64,000 bases of DNA from Metabacillus sp. B2-18 (GTDB taxonomy: Bacteria > Bacillota > Bacilli > Bacillales > Bacillaceae). Position 1 is the first letter of the stretch, and each line of letters begins with the position of its first letter. Below are positions 1 through 6,413 of the stretch, one piece after another. Where the stretch lies: positions 1,029,501-1,093,500 of the forward strand of contig NZ_CP088245.1 in the NCBI RefSeq assembly GCF_021117275.1, written 5' to 3'. Both the position numbers and the translations under genes were made by a program. The notes beneath the pieces were generated by a model, which had not been told where the DNA came from, ran no database searches, and saw only the letters and a program-made list of their open reading frames with translations.

Positions 1-42
1 GGAGGTCCTTCAGGTATAGGTGCGTTTAACATGAATATTTAA
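1..42 (+). CDS. 3' end of an unidentified gene (partial)
   Basis: Frame 1 is open from the window edge and closes with TAA at 40-42, giving a C-terminus that ends GGPSGIGAFNMNI. Only 13 codons are visible, so the product cannot be identified. The next feature on the same strand is the promoter of the riboswitch, so this gene is probably a separate transcription unit. Confidence 0.4.
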   Translation, partial: GGPSGIGAFNMNI

Positions 43-97
43 ATGCAACAAGTTTTAGAGTTGAAAAATGAATTTTTAAAAGCTTTATGAAAAGTAG

Positions 98-126
98 TTG
101 ACAAAAACCAATAATTTATTTATAGT
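98..126 (+). promoter_or_regulatory. Sigma-A type promoter of the riboswitch/TerC transcript
   Basis: A consensus -35 TTGACA at 98-103 and a -10 TATAGT at 121-126 are separated by 17 bp. They lie just upstream of the Mn2+ riboswitch aptamer, so transcripts starting near 133 would carry the whole aptamer. Confidence 0.7.
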
Positions 127-135
127 TTGATTAAC

Positions 136-240
136 TAAATAGTTTCTCCTAAAGGGGAGTAGCTTTTACAGCAAAGTCGTCATTTCGGAGATTTCGTATC
201 TCTCGGCTTTGTTGGCAACGTTCGGTTGTTAGCAAGACCT
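136..240 (+). ncRNA. yybP-ykoY (Mn2+) riboswitch aptamer
   Basis: The stretch carries the hallmark of the yybP-ykoY class: an AAAGGGGAGTAGC start, a central GTCGTCATTTCGGAG segment, a variable stem, and a closing GGCAACGTTCGGTTGTTAGCAA-type segment. It is followed directly by intrinsic terminators and then a TerC-family gene. In the known class, Mn2+ binding prevents terminator formation and turns on metal-export or TerC genes. The match was made by eye, and the exact aptamer ends are approximate. Confidence 0.8.
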
Positions 241-262
241 TTACCAATTGGTAAAGGTCTTT
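235..262 (+). terminator. Riboswitch expression-platform terminator 1
   Basis: AGACCTTTACC and GGTAAAGGTCT form a perfect stem around an AATT loop, followed by TTTTACTTTTT. It sits right after the aptamer, where a Mn2+-controlled terminator is expected. Confidence 0.75.
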
Positions 263-271
263 TACTTTTTA

Positions 272-310
272 TTAAAACCTTTACCGTTTACGGTAGAGGT
301 TTTTTCTTTT
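272..310 (+). terminator. Second tandem terminator after the riboswitch
   Basis: AAAACCTTTACCG pairs with CGGTAGAGGTTTT around a TTTA loop and is followed by a long T tract. The stem repeats the ACCTTTACC sequence of the first terminator, so the two look like a duplicated expression platform. Confidence 0.6.
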
Positions 311-463
311 TTCCGGAGACTAAAAAACTTTTTATGGAAAATTCACATTACAAAAGGAGTGAGTCAAAATATTGGTTCGTAAGAGCTAAAAGTAACCTTC
401 AAGATTGAAAGTTTACTGAGTGTGAGATTTATAAATTAAGGGTTAATAAGGAGGAGAAATTAT

Positions 464-1237
464 TTGGAACTTTCAATTTTAATGGAGTATGGTTGGGTGT
501 TGATCTTATTAGTTGCACTGGAGGGCTTGTTAGCAGCAGATAATGCACTTGTTTTAGCAATCATGGTTAAGCATTTACCGGAAGAGGAAAGAAAAAGAGC
601 TCTCTTTTATGGTTTAGCGGGAGCCTTTGTGTTCCGATTTGGTTCACTCTTTGCGATTTCGTTCCTAGTGGATGTGTGGCAGGTGCAAGCGATAGGTGCT
701 CTATACCTATTATTTATTGCTATAAATCATATAGTAAGAAAGCTTGTATTCAAAAAGAAAGAGGGAACAAATGAAGAAGAAAACAAAAAGGGAAAATCTG
801 GTTTTTGGGGAACTGTTTTAAAGGTTGAATTAGCTGATATTGCATTTGCAGTTGACTCAATTTTAGCTGCTGTAGCCCTTGCTATGACACTGCCAAACAC
901 AAACCTTCCACAAATTGGTGGAATGGACGGCGGTAAGTTTCTTGTCATTTTTGCCGGTGGAATTATTGGATTAATTATCATGCGTTTTGCAGCTAACCTT
1001 TTTGTTAAGTTACTTCATTCAAGACCAGGTCTTGAAATAGCGGCTTTTGCAATTGTTGGATGGGTAGGAGTGAAGCTTGCTGTGTTAACATTAGGGCATC
1101 CTGATGTTGGTGTACTTTCTTATGAATTTGCCCATTCCACTGGATGGAAGCTGTTCTTCTATACTGTATTAATTGGAATTGCTGCTGCAGGGTGGTTCTT
1201 AACGAAAGAAAAGAAAGAAGAGAAGCAAGCTGCATAG
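464..1237 (+). CDS. TerC family membrane protein (YkoY/YceF type)
   Basis: This 257-residue integral membrane protein belongs to the TerC family. Bacillus TerC proteins are implicated in moving Mn2+ to or across the membrane, including metal loading of exported enzymes. Two conserved acidic motifs typical of the family are visible in membrane segments: AADNALV at residues 24-30 and ADIAFAVDS at 124-132. A charged Lys/Glu-rich loop at about 96-113 separates the N- and C-terminal halves. The start is TTG at 464, placed 9-10 nt after AGGAGG; the N-terminus then matches the family length of about 255 residues. Control by the upstream Mn2+ riboswitch fits this role. A hairpin terminator follows the stop codon. 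The assignment to YkoY rather than YceF (MeeF) is not settled here. Confidence 0.9.
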   Translation: MELSILMEYGWVLILLVALEGLLAADNALVLAIMVKHLPEEERKRALFYGLAGAFVFRFGSLFAISFLVDVWQVQAIGALYLLFIAINHIVRKLVFKKKEGTNEEENKKGKSGFWGTVLKVELADIAFAVDSILAAVALAMTLPNTNLPQIGGMDGGKFLVIFAGGIIGLIIMRFAANLFVKLLHSRPGLEIAAFAIVGWVGVKLAVLTLGHPDVGVLSYEFAHSTGWKLFFYTVLIGIAAAGWFLTKEKKEEKQAA

Positions 1238-1250
1238 TGGATTATAATTA

Positions 1251-1281
1251 AAAAGCTGCTCTTCGTAGAGCAGCTTTTTAA
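1251..1281 (+). terminator. Terminator of the terC-family gene
   Basis: AAAAGCTGCTC, a short CGTA loop and GAGCAGCTTTTT form a strong stem ending in a T run, 14 bp after the stop codon. Confidence 0.85.
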
Positions 1282-1333
1282 ATACGTTCTTACGCTATTG
1301 GGTTAAGAAAAATAAGCTTGTTGTAAACAAATT

Positions 1334-1828
1334 GTGAAATATTTATTAATAATCAGTTTATTAGTTGTAAATTCTACGTTTGGTAAATATAATCAAACTA
1401 TCACGTTATGGTTTGGAGGGTTATCCTTTGGGACTGAAAAGTTAAAAATCGGTGAACTGGCTGAAAGAACAGGTGTTACAAAAAGAACAATAGATTACTA
1501 TACTAATTTAGGACTTCTTAAAGCAGAACGTTCCCCTTCGAATTATCGTTATTACGATATTTCTGCTGTTGAACAGTTAAATGATATTGAGAAGTGTAAA
1601 GAACAAGGAATGTCGTTAGACGACATAAAGAAAAGAATGATTGACAAAAACGCAGAAGAAATTGACGTGTTGGAGTTACGTCTTAAAATAAAAGGATTAG
1701 AAAAAGATGTAGCAGAGGTTTTATCTCAACTTGAAAACAGCAACCTAAAAAATCATGAGTTTATAAAAAAGAATGTTTCTCAAGAAAGTCTGTCTTTGAT
1801 TCAATCATTGTTATTACTGCTCAACTAA
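1334..1828 (+). CDS. MerR-family transcriptional regulator (start uncertain, possible frameshift)
   Basis: The protein contains an N-terminal winged helix-turn-helix of the MerR family (KIGELAERTGVTKRTIDYYT, then NLGLL) and a C-terminal coiled-coil helix at about residues 105-150. MerR proteins usually sense metals or stress. The gene lies 47 bp upstream of a CorC/MpfA-like metal exporter, so it probably regulates that gene or its own operon. The start is odd. The frame extends to a GTG at 1334 with no good ribosome site, adding about 37 unusual residues. A good site (GGAGGG, 1416-1420) precedes a TTG at 1428, but that frame stops after five codons. One extra A in the GAAAAG run near 1436 would join them to give MGLKKLKIGEL. 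So either a 1-nt deletion has broken the 5' end or the read is in error. Confidence 0.75.
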   Translation: MKYLLIISLLVVNSTFGKYNQTITLWFGGLSFGTEKLKIGELAERTGVTKRTIDYYTNLGLLKAERSPSNYRYYDISAVEQLNDIEKCKEQGMSLDDIKKRMIDKNAEEIDVLELRLKIKGLEKDVAEVLSQLENSNLKNHEFIKKNVSQESLSLIQSLLLLLN

Positions 1829-1842
1829 TTAATATCATTACC

Positions 1843-1878
1843 AGGAGGTGTACGTCTTACTTATAAGACGACTCATTG
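1843..1878 (+). promoter_or_regulatory. Ribosome-binding site with a hairpin between Shine-Dalgarno and start codon
   Basis: AGGAGG (1843-1848) is 27 nt from the TTG start at 1876, too far for normal use. The spacer holds a perfect 7-bp hairpin, CGTCTTA (1853-1859) and TAAGACG (1864-1870) with a CTTA loop. Folding removes 18 nt and leaves an effective spacing of 9 nt. The start codon itself is supported by family alignment. Confidence 0.6.
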
Positions 1879-3198
1879 ACAACCATTAATTTACTTTTAA
1901 TTTTAGTATTAATAGCATTAACAGCATTCTTCGTGGCAACTGAATTTGCCATTGTGAAAGTACGTGTTTCAAAAATTGATCAGTTAATTTCAGAAGGAAA
2001 TAAAGGTGCAGTAGCTGCTAAAAAAGTTGTAACACATTTAGACGAATATCTATCAGCCTGTCAATTGGGAATTACAATTACAGCATTAGGACTTGGTTGG
2101 TTAGGGGAACCGACTGTGGAGAAACTATTACATCCTCTTTTTGAACATTTTGCTTTGAATGAATCCGTTACACATATTCTATCGTTTGGTATTGCGTTTG
2201 CTTTGGTTACGTTCCTTCATGTTGTAGTAGGTGAACTTGCCCCTAAAACAGTTGCGATTCAAAAAGCAGAGGCTGTAACATTACTGTTTGCCCACCCCAT
2301 TATTTGGTTTTACCGTTTAATGTATCCATTTATCTGGTTCTTAAATGGTTCTGCACGTGTGTTGGTAGGTTTATTTGGATTAAAACCTGCATCAGAACAT
2401 GAATTAGCTCATTCAGAAGAGGAGCTTCGTATGCTTTTGTCTGAAAGCTATAAGAGCGGAGAAATTAATAAGAATGAGTTAAAGTACGTAAACAATATCT
2501 TTGAATTTGACGAAAGAATTGCAAAAGAGATTATGGTTCCTCGTACTGAGATTGTTTCTATAGATATTGATACAAGTTATGAAGAAATTGTAGAGATTAT
2601 TAAGAATGAACGATATACAAGATACCCAGTTATAGATGGAGATAAAGACAATATTGTTGGTTTTCTTAATATAAAGGAACTGTTAACTTCCCATTTTACT
2701 GATGGGGGTAATGCTAAAAAGTTCAATATAAATACATTTATTAATCCGGTTATTCAAGTAATTGAAACAATAGCAATACATGATTTATTGTTAAAAATGC
2801 AAAAAGATCGAACGCATTTAGCTATATTAATTGATGAGTATGGTGGCACATCTGGATTGGTAACAGTTGAAGACATTCTTGAAGAGATTGTTGGGGAAAT
2901 ACGAGATGAATTTGATGAAGATGAGGTTCCCGAAATTCGAAAAATCAATGATGATCATTATATTCTAGATGGAAAATTATTGATAGATGATGTTAATAAT
3001 CTTCTAAATACAGATTTTCCTAATGAAGATATTGATACAATTGGTGGATGGTTTCTTACACAAAACTTCAACGCAACTGTTGGTGTAGAGGTAGAAAATG
3101 ACGGTTACCTCTTTAAAGTACATGAAAGTGACGGACACCATATTCAATATTTAGAAGTTACCAAAGTGAAAAATAATGTTATACCTATACACCAATAG
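1876..3198 (+). CDS. Hemolysin/CorC family metal exporter (MpfA/YhdP-like)
   Basis: This 440-residue protein has the standard CNNM/CorC architecture. An N-terminal DUF21 (CNNM) membrane domain covers about residues 1-190, with a first hydrophobic segment from residue 5. A CBS-domain pair lies at about 205-325 ([15 protein letters not shown] begins it). A C-terminal CorC_HlyC domain lies at about 345-435. In Bacillus subtilis the related YhdP (MpfA) protects against Mg2+ overload and is needed for Mg2+ export; the CBS domains bind nucleotide. Neighbours are a MerR regulator upstream and a Mn2+-controlled TerC gene, giving a small metal-homeostasis cluster. The TTG start is read through a hairpin-bridged ribosome site (see 1843-1878). 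Which ion is carried cannot be told from sequence alone. Confidence 0.85.
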   Translation: MTTINLLLILVLIALTAFFVATEFAIVKVRVSKIDQLISEGNKGAVAAKKVVTHLDEYLSACQLGITITALGLGWLGEPTVEKLLHPLFEHFALNESVTHILSFGIAFALVTFLHVVVGELAPKTVAIQKAEAVTLLFAHPIIWFYRLMYPFIWFLNGSARVLVGLFGLKPASEHELAHSEEELRMLLSESYKSGEINKNELKYVNNIFEFDERIAKEIMVPRTEIVSIDIDTSYEEIVEIIKNERYTRYPVIDGDKDNIVGFLNIKELLTSHFTDGGNAKKFNINTFINPVIQVIETIAIHDLLLKMQKDRTHLAILIDEYGGTSGLVTVEDILEEIVGEIRDEFDEDEVPEIRKINDDHYILDGKLLIDDVNNLLNTDFPNEDIDTIGGWFLTQNFNATVGVEVENDGYLFKVHESDGHHIQYLEVTKVKNNVIPIHQ

Positions 3199-3223
3199 GA
3201 AATTGTATAAAATGTGAAAGTCG

Positions 3224-3252
3224 CGCTCATTAATTGATGGGCGTTTTTTTTA
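3224..3252 (+). terminator. Terminator after the CorC-like gene
   Basis: CGCTCAT pairs with a TGATGGGCG arm around TAAT and is followed by eight Ts. Confidence 0.7.
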
Positions 3253-3323
3253 TAAATAAACTTAGGTTACCTTAGATTTAGAAGGGGAATCATTAGTCTA
3301 TAGTTGCTTTATATGACATTTAT

Positions 3324-3403
3324 GTGACAGCTTGTCACTTTGAATTGACTTGTGACAAGGTGTCACATATGATTGGGGTATAGGAATTGTGACACCTTGT
3401 CAT
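3324..3403 (+). promoter_or_regulatory. Promoter with three palindromic TetR operators
   Basis: Three copies of GTGACA-N3-TGTCAC occur at 3324-3338, 3352-3366 and 3389-3403. The last copy ends in T instead of C. A promoter is formed by TTGACT (3345-3350) and TATGAT (3368-3373), with 17 bp between. The middle operator fills that spacer exactly, and the third lies over the expected transcription start. This is the arrangement expected for tight autorepression of the TetR gene just downstream. Confidence 0.75.
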
Positions 3404-3428
3404 TCACCCCGAATAGGAGATAAAAATC

Positions 3429-4043
3429 ATGCCAAAACAAACGTTTTATCACTTACCAAAAGAGAAGAAGGATACGTTAATATTATCGGCAAAAGAAGAA
3501 TTCTCACGGGTTCCCCTTCATGAGGCATCAATTGCCAATATAATAAAAAGTGCAGGGATACCAAGGGGAAGCTTTTATCAATACTTTGATGATAAAGAGG
3601 ATTTGTACTTTTATTTGTTAGATGAATTTACACAAAACACAAATAGAAGAGTAATGACCATTCTAAGAAGAAAACAAGGGAATTTGACAGAAACCTTGAT
3701 TGATCTTTTTCAACATATTGTTCATAACCGGCACAATCAGGATAATAAAGCTTATTTAAAAAATGTATTTTTAAATATGTATTTTAAAATTGAAAATACG
3801 TTGGCAAGAAGTATGTATGAAGAAAATCAAAAATCTCATTACCAAAGTCTACTAAAATTAGTGAAAACAGATCATTTGAATATTAAATCTGAACAAGAGC
3901 TGAATGACATGATTGAAATAATGGTCTCAGTTACTATTCATAATTTAGTTCGTGTATTTGTACTAAACTTAACTGAAGAAGAAGCACTAACCAAATATAT
4001 CAATCAAATTGAATTACTAAAAAAGGGATTTCAAAAGGAGTAA
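3429..4043 (+). CDS. TetR/AcrR-family transcriptional regulator
   Basis: This 204-residue protein starts with a TetR-type helix-turn-helix at about residues 12-60; the recognition region reads SIANIIKSAGIPRGSFYQYF, followed by DDKEDLYFYLLDEF. The C-terminal all-helical domain (60-204) would bind an unknown ligand. The ATG is preceded by AATAGGAGATAAAAATC, a good ribosome site. Three palindromes in its promoter point to autorepression. TetR regulators usually control a neighbouring efflux or metabolic gene, but what follows is only a 39-codon open frame and then an IS3 element. The natural target may therefore be elsewhere, or have been lost. Confidence 0.88.
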   Translation: MPKQTFYHLPKEKKDTLILSAKEEFSRVPLHEASIANIIKSAGIPRGSFYQYFDDKEDLYFYLLDEFTQNTNRRVMTILRRKQGNLTETLIDLFQHIVHNRHNQDNKAYLKNVFLNMYFKIENTLARSMYEENQKSHYQSLLKLVKTDHLNIKSEQELNDMIEIMVSVTIHNLVRVFVLNLTEEEALTKYINQIELLKKGFQKE

Positions 4044-4047
4044 AACT

Positions 4048-4167
4048 GTGGGAACTGATCTTGTAAAGAGTAAGATTGATTTTAAAAGCATAGTAAAGAA
4101 ACTACAAAAACAAGGCATTAATGCTCAATTAATCAGAAGACCTACAAAAACAATTCAATTAAAATAG
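4048..4167 (+). CDS. Small protein of 39 residues, unknown function
   Basis: A GTG start 4 nt after the tetR stop codon and 7 nt after AAAAGGAG opens a 39-codon frame ending with TAG at 4165. The peptide is basic and helical (KSKIDFKSIVKKLQKQG in the middle, RRPTKTIQLK at the end). Ribosome-site quality and tight coupling to the TetR gene support translation. I do not recognise the family. It lies just before the ribosome site of the alarmone synthetase gene that the IS3 element split, so it could be the middle member of one operon. Confidence 0.4.
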   Translation: MGTDLVKSKIDFKSIVKKLQKQGINAQLIRRPTKTIQLK

Positions 4168-4281
4168 TAGTCTAAACACTATCTTGTTTTAAATAAAGGA
4201 GTACTGAATCGGCTACACTTAACTAGACAGAAAAATTAAGGTCAAGTAGACTACAGATAATATTATCGAGGAGAATCTACA

Positions 4282-4566
4282 ATGACTAAAAGAGAACGCC
4301 GAACATTTACTGAGGAATTTAAACAACAGATTGTGCAGCTTTACAACAGCGGCAAACCTAGAAAAGAGATTATTCAAGAATATGATCTTACTCCTTCGTC
4401 TTTAGATAAATGGGTGAGTCAGAATCAAACTTCTGGTTCTTTCAAGGAAAAAGACAATTTAACACCGGAACAAAAGGAACTAGCTGAGCTTAGAAAGCGA
4501 AATAAGCAATTAGAAATGGAGAATGACATTTTAAAGCAAGCCGCGCTGATACTAGGACGAAAGTAA
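4282..4566 (+). CDS. IS3-family transposase OrfA
   Basis: This 94-residue protein has the N-terminal helix-turn-helix of the IS3 family (HTH_Tnp_1: TFTEEFKQQIVQLYNSGKPR, then KEIIQEYDLTPSSLDKWV). A C-terminal leucine-zipper-like coiled coil lies at about 63-90 (ELAELRKRNKQLEMENDILK) and is used for multimerisation. An ATG is preceded by GAGGAG. The stop TAA at 4564-4566 is followed two bases later by the orfB start. In this family, OrfA-OrfB fusion by -1 frameshifting often makes the active enzyme. I did not find a long A6G slippery run here, so re-initiation is also possible. Confidence 0.9.
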   Translation: MTKRERRTFTEEFKQQIVQLYNSGKPRKEIIQEYDLTPSSLDKWVSQNQTSGSFKEKDNLTPEQKELAELRKRNKQLEMENDILKQAALILGRK

Positions 4567-4568
4567 AT

Positions 4569-5402
4569 GTGATTAAGAATAACCAGCACAAATACTCGAT
4601 ATCAGCAATGTGCAAGGTCCTACAAATACCTAGAAGTACTTATTATTATGAAGCAAAAGAACGTCAGGCTGAAGACGACATCACTTCAGATATTATTGAG
4701 ATTTTTCATGAGAGTTTCCAAAATTACGGGACTCGTAAAATCAAAAAGGAACTAGCTAAGCGTGGAAAGGTTGTGTCTAGACGTCGAATCGGACGAATAA
4801 TGAAAGAACAAGGCCTGGTGTCTTCATATACTCTAGCGCAATTCAAGCCACATGCCAGTGGGACAAACGAATCGGAACAGAAAAATGAGCTTGATCGTCA
4901 GTTTACACAAGACGAAGCATTATCAGTCGTAGTAAGTGATTTAACATATGTGAGAGTCAATAAAAAATGGCAATACATATGTATATTTGTTGATCTTTTT
5001 AACCGTGAAATTATTGGATATAGTATCGGTCGTCATAAAAATGCTTTATTAGTTTATCGTGCGTTAGCGTCAATCAAAACAGATTTACGTAAGATTAAGC
5101 TGTTTCATACAGATCGAGGAAGTGAGTTTAAGAATAAGCTCATTGACGAGGCATTAGCGACTTTTAATATCCAGCGATCGCTAAGCATGAAAGGATGCCC
5201 ATATGATAATGCAGTAGCAGAAGCTACATTTAAAATCATTAAAACTGAGTTTGTCAAGGGACGTCATTTTGATAGTCTTGAAGAATTAGAGAACGAACTA
5301 CAACAGTATATCCATTGGTTTAATCACAAACGAATCCATGGAACATTAGGCTATCTTAGCCCAATTGAATTTAAACTTGGACACCTTAAAAATGTTGTCT
5401 AG
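4569..5402 (+). CDS. IS3-family transposase OrfB (DDE integrase core)
   Basis: This 277-residue protein has an N-terminal HTH_21 region (about 50-100: FQNYGTRKIKKELAKRGKVV) and an rve-type catalytic core. The DDE residues appear in the expected contexts: VVSDLTYV for the first Asp, FHTDRGSEF for the second Asp, and NAVAEATFKIIKTE for the Glu. The C-terminus HWFNHKRIHGTLGYLSPIEF is typical of IS3 OrfB. The frame is intact, so the element could be active. The GTG start at 4569 overlaps the end of orfA closely. Confidence 0.92.
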   Translation: MIKNNQHKYSISAMCKVLQIPRSTYYYEAKERQAEDDITSDIIEIFHESFQNYGTRKIKKELAKRGKVVSRRRIGRIMKEQGLVSSYTLAQFKPHASGTNESEQKNELDRQFTQDEALSVVVSDLTYVRVNKKWQYICIFVDLFNREIIGYSIGRHKNALLVYRALASIKTDLRKIKLFHTDRGSEFKNKLIDEALATFNIQRSLSMKGCPYDNAVAEATFKIIKTEFVKGRHFDSLEELENELQQYIHWFNHKRIHGTLGYLSPIEFKLGHLKNVV

Positions 5403-5431
5403 TTTAGTGTTGACTATCCAGTACTAACAAT

Positions 5432-6139
5432 TTGGATACAATAAGTTTAAGAGATAATAACAAAATGGATCCATTAGAACTTGTAAAGTTTATTATGACC
5501 TATAAATTTGCTGTTAATGAAATCACCACAAAGCTTAATATTTTGAATGAGGAATTTAAGTATGTTCACGACTATAATCCAATTGAGAATATAAGTTCAA
5601 GAGTGAAAACACCAGAAAGTATTTTGCAAAAAGTTAAAAGGAAGAATTGTGATTTATCTATCATGTCAATAAAGGAAAATATTAAAGATATAGCAGGTGT
5701 TCGAATAACATGTTCTTTTATTTCTGATGTATATAAAGTGTATGAGATGCTTCAAAAGCAAAAAGATATAGATGTGGTTCAATGTAAGGATTATATTAAG
5801 TCCCCAAAACCTAATGGGTACCAAAGTCTTCACCTTATTATTAGAATACCAGTTTTCCTGTCTGATCGAGTAGAAGACACTTATGTTGAGATTCAAATTA
5901 GAACAAAAGCAATGGATTTTTGGGCAAGCTTGGAACATAAGATCTATTACAAATTTGGGAAAGAAATTCCTGATAATTTAACAAGTGAATTAAAAGAAGC
6001 AGCTTTATCTGCTATTGAGCTAGACAAGAAAATGGAGAGGCTTCATGAAGAGGTAAAACTCATAAAAAATATTGAAAATGATAACGAGCCGGTCATTAAC
6101 ATACAGGTGAATGGATCGAAACTAAGCCAATTATTATAA
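5432..6139 (+). CDS. sasA: Small alarmone synthetase (YwaC/SasA/RelP-like) with a split translation start
   Basis: This 235-residue protein closely resembles the RelP-type (p)ppGpp synthetases of Bacillus (YwaC, also called SasA). Its RelA/SpoT nucleotidyltransferase motifs are GVRITCSFISDVY, KPNGYQSLHLII, VEIQIRTKAMDFWASLEHK and IYYK. No hydrolase (HD) domain is present, as expected for this class. It would transfer pyrophosphate from ATP to GDP or GTP during cell-wall stress. The TTG start at 5432 gives the family's usual N-terminal length. Its native ribosome site AAAGGAG is now 1.2 kb away, on the far side of the IS3 element. No replacement site is visible, and an internal ATG at 5464 also lacks one. 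Expression is therefore probably strongly reduced or depends on IS-borne transcription. Confidence 0.85.
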   Translation: MDTISLRDNNKMDPLELVKFIMTYKFAVNEITTKLNILNEEFKYVHDYNPIENISSRVKTPESILQKVKRKNCDLSIMSIKENIKDIAGVRITCSFISDVYKVYEMLQKQKDIDVVQCKDYIKSPKPNGYQSLHLIIRIPVFLSDRVEDTYVEIQIRTKAMDFWASLEHKIYYKFGKEIPDNLTSELKEAALSAIELDKKMERLHEEVKLIKNIENDNEPVINIQVNGSKLSQLL

Positions 6140-6237
6140 GAGATGGATCCTATTTGTGGTAGTGTCAAAAGATTTATGAAAACTACCTAAAGGGTTAGCT
6201 TCTCTCCTATTTACTGGATGGAGATGCGCCGCAATCT

Positions 6238-6364
6238 CTCTTGACAAACACGCCAATGGTTTGTGGATTGTTTAACAAGGGCGAAGGGAACAAAAGAAGG
6301 CATACCAAATAAGCCCTTGGTTGTTTCCATTTTAAACCATTGGCAAGTTCGGTTTGTCAAGAGT
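6238..6364. other. Nested inverted repeats in the non-coding end of the 1837-bp IS
   Basis: Between the transposase stop and the IS end, three arm pairs are nested: CTCTTGACAAAC with GTTTGTCAAGAG, CCAATGGTTT with AAACCATTGG, and AAGGGC with GCCCTT. Weaker outer pairs such as GCAATC/GATTGC extend it. The same structure is at about 47347-47473 in copy 2. It could be a structured RNA at the end of the transposase transcript, a cruciform, or paired transposase-binding sites. Confidence 0.5.
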
Positions 6365-6413
6365 TCGCTCCGCCGATTGCTGAATTAGCTTAAGGGCTCA
6401 GCTAAACAAAAAG

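Larger units (their letters stand above)
4205..5420 (+). mobile_element. IS3-family insertion sequence (1216 bp)
   Basis: The element carries two consecutive transposase frames, orfA and orfB. Its ends match each other as imperfect inverted repeats: TGAATCGGCTACACTTAACT at the left against TGGATAGTCAACACTAAACT read inward from the right. A 4-bp target duplication GTAC flanks it (4201-4204 and 5421-5424). GTAC is itself palindromic, so the border could shift slightly. Rejoining the flanks places an AAAGGAG ribosome site 10 nt before the TTG of the alarmone synthetase gene, so the insertion separated these two signals. Confidence 0.88.

Noticed and set aside
226..408. 60-codon open frame over the region after the Mn2+ riboswitch
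   Set aside because: It runs through the two terminator hairpins, has no ribosome site and a low-complexity product.
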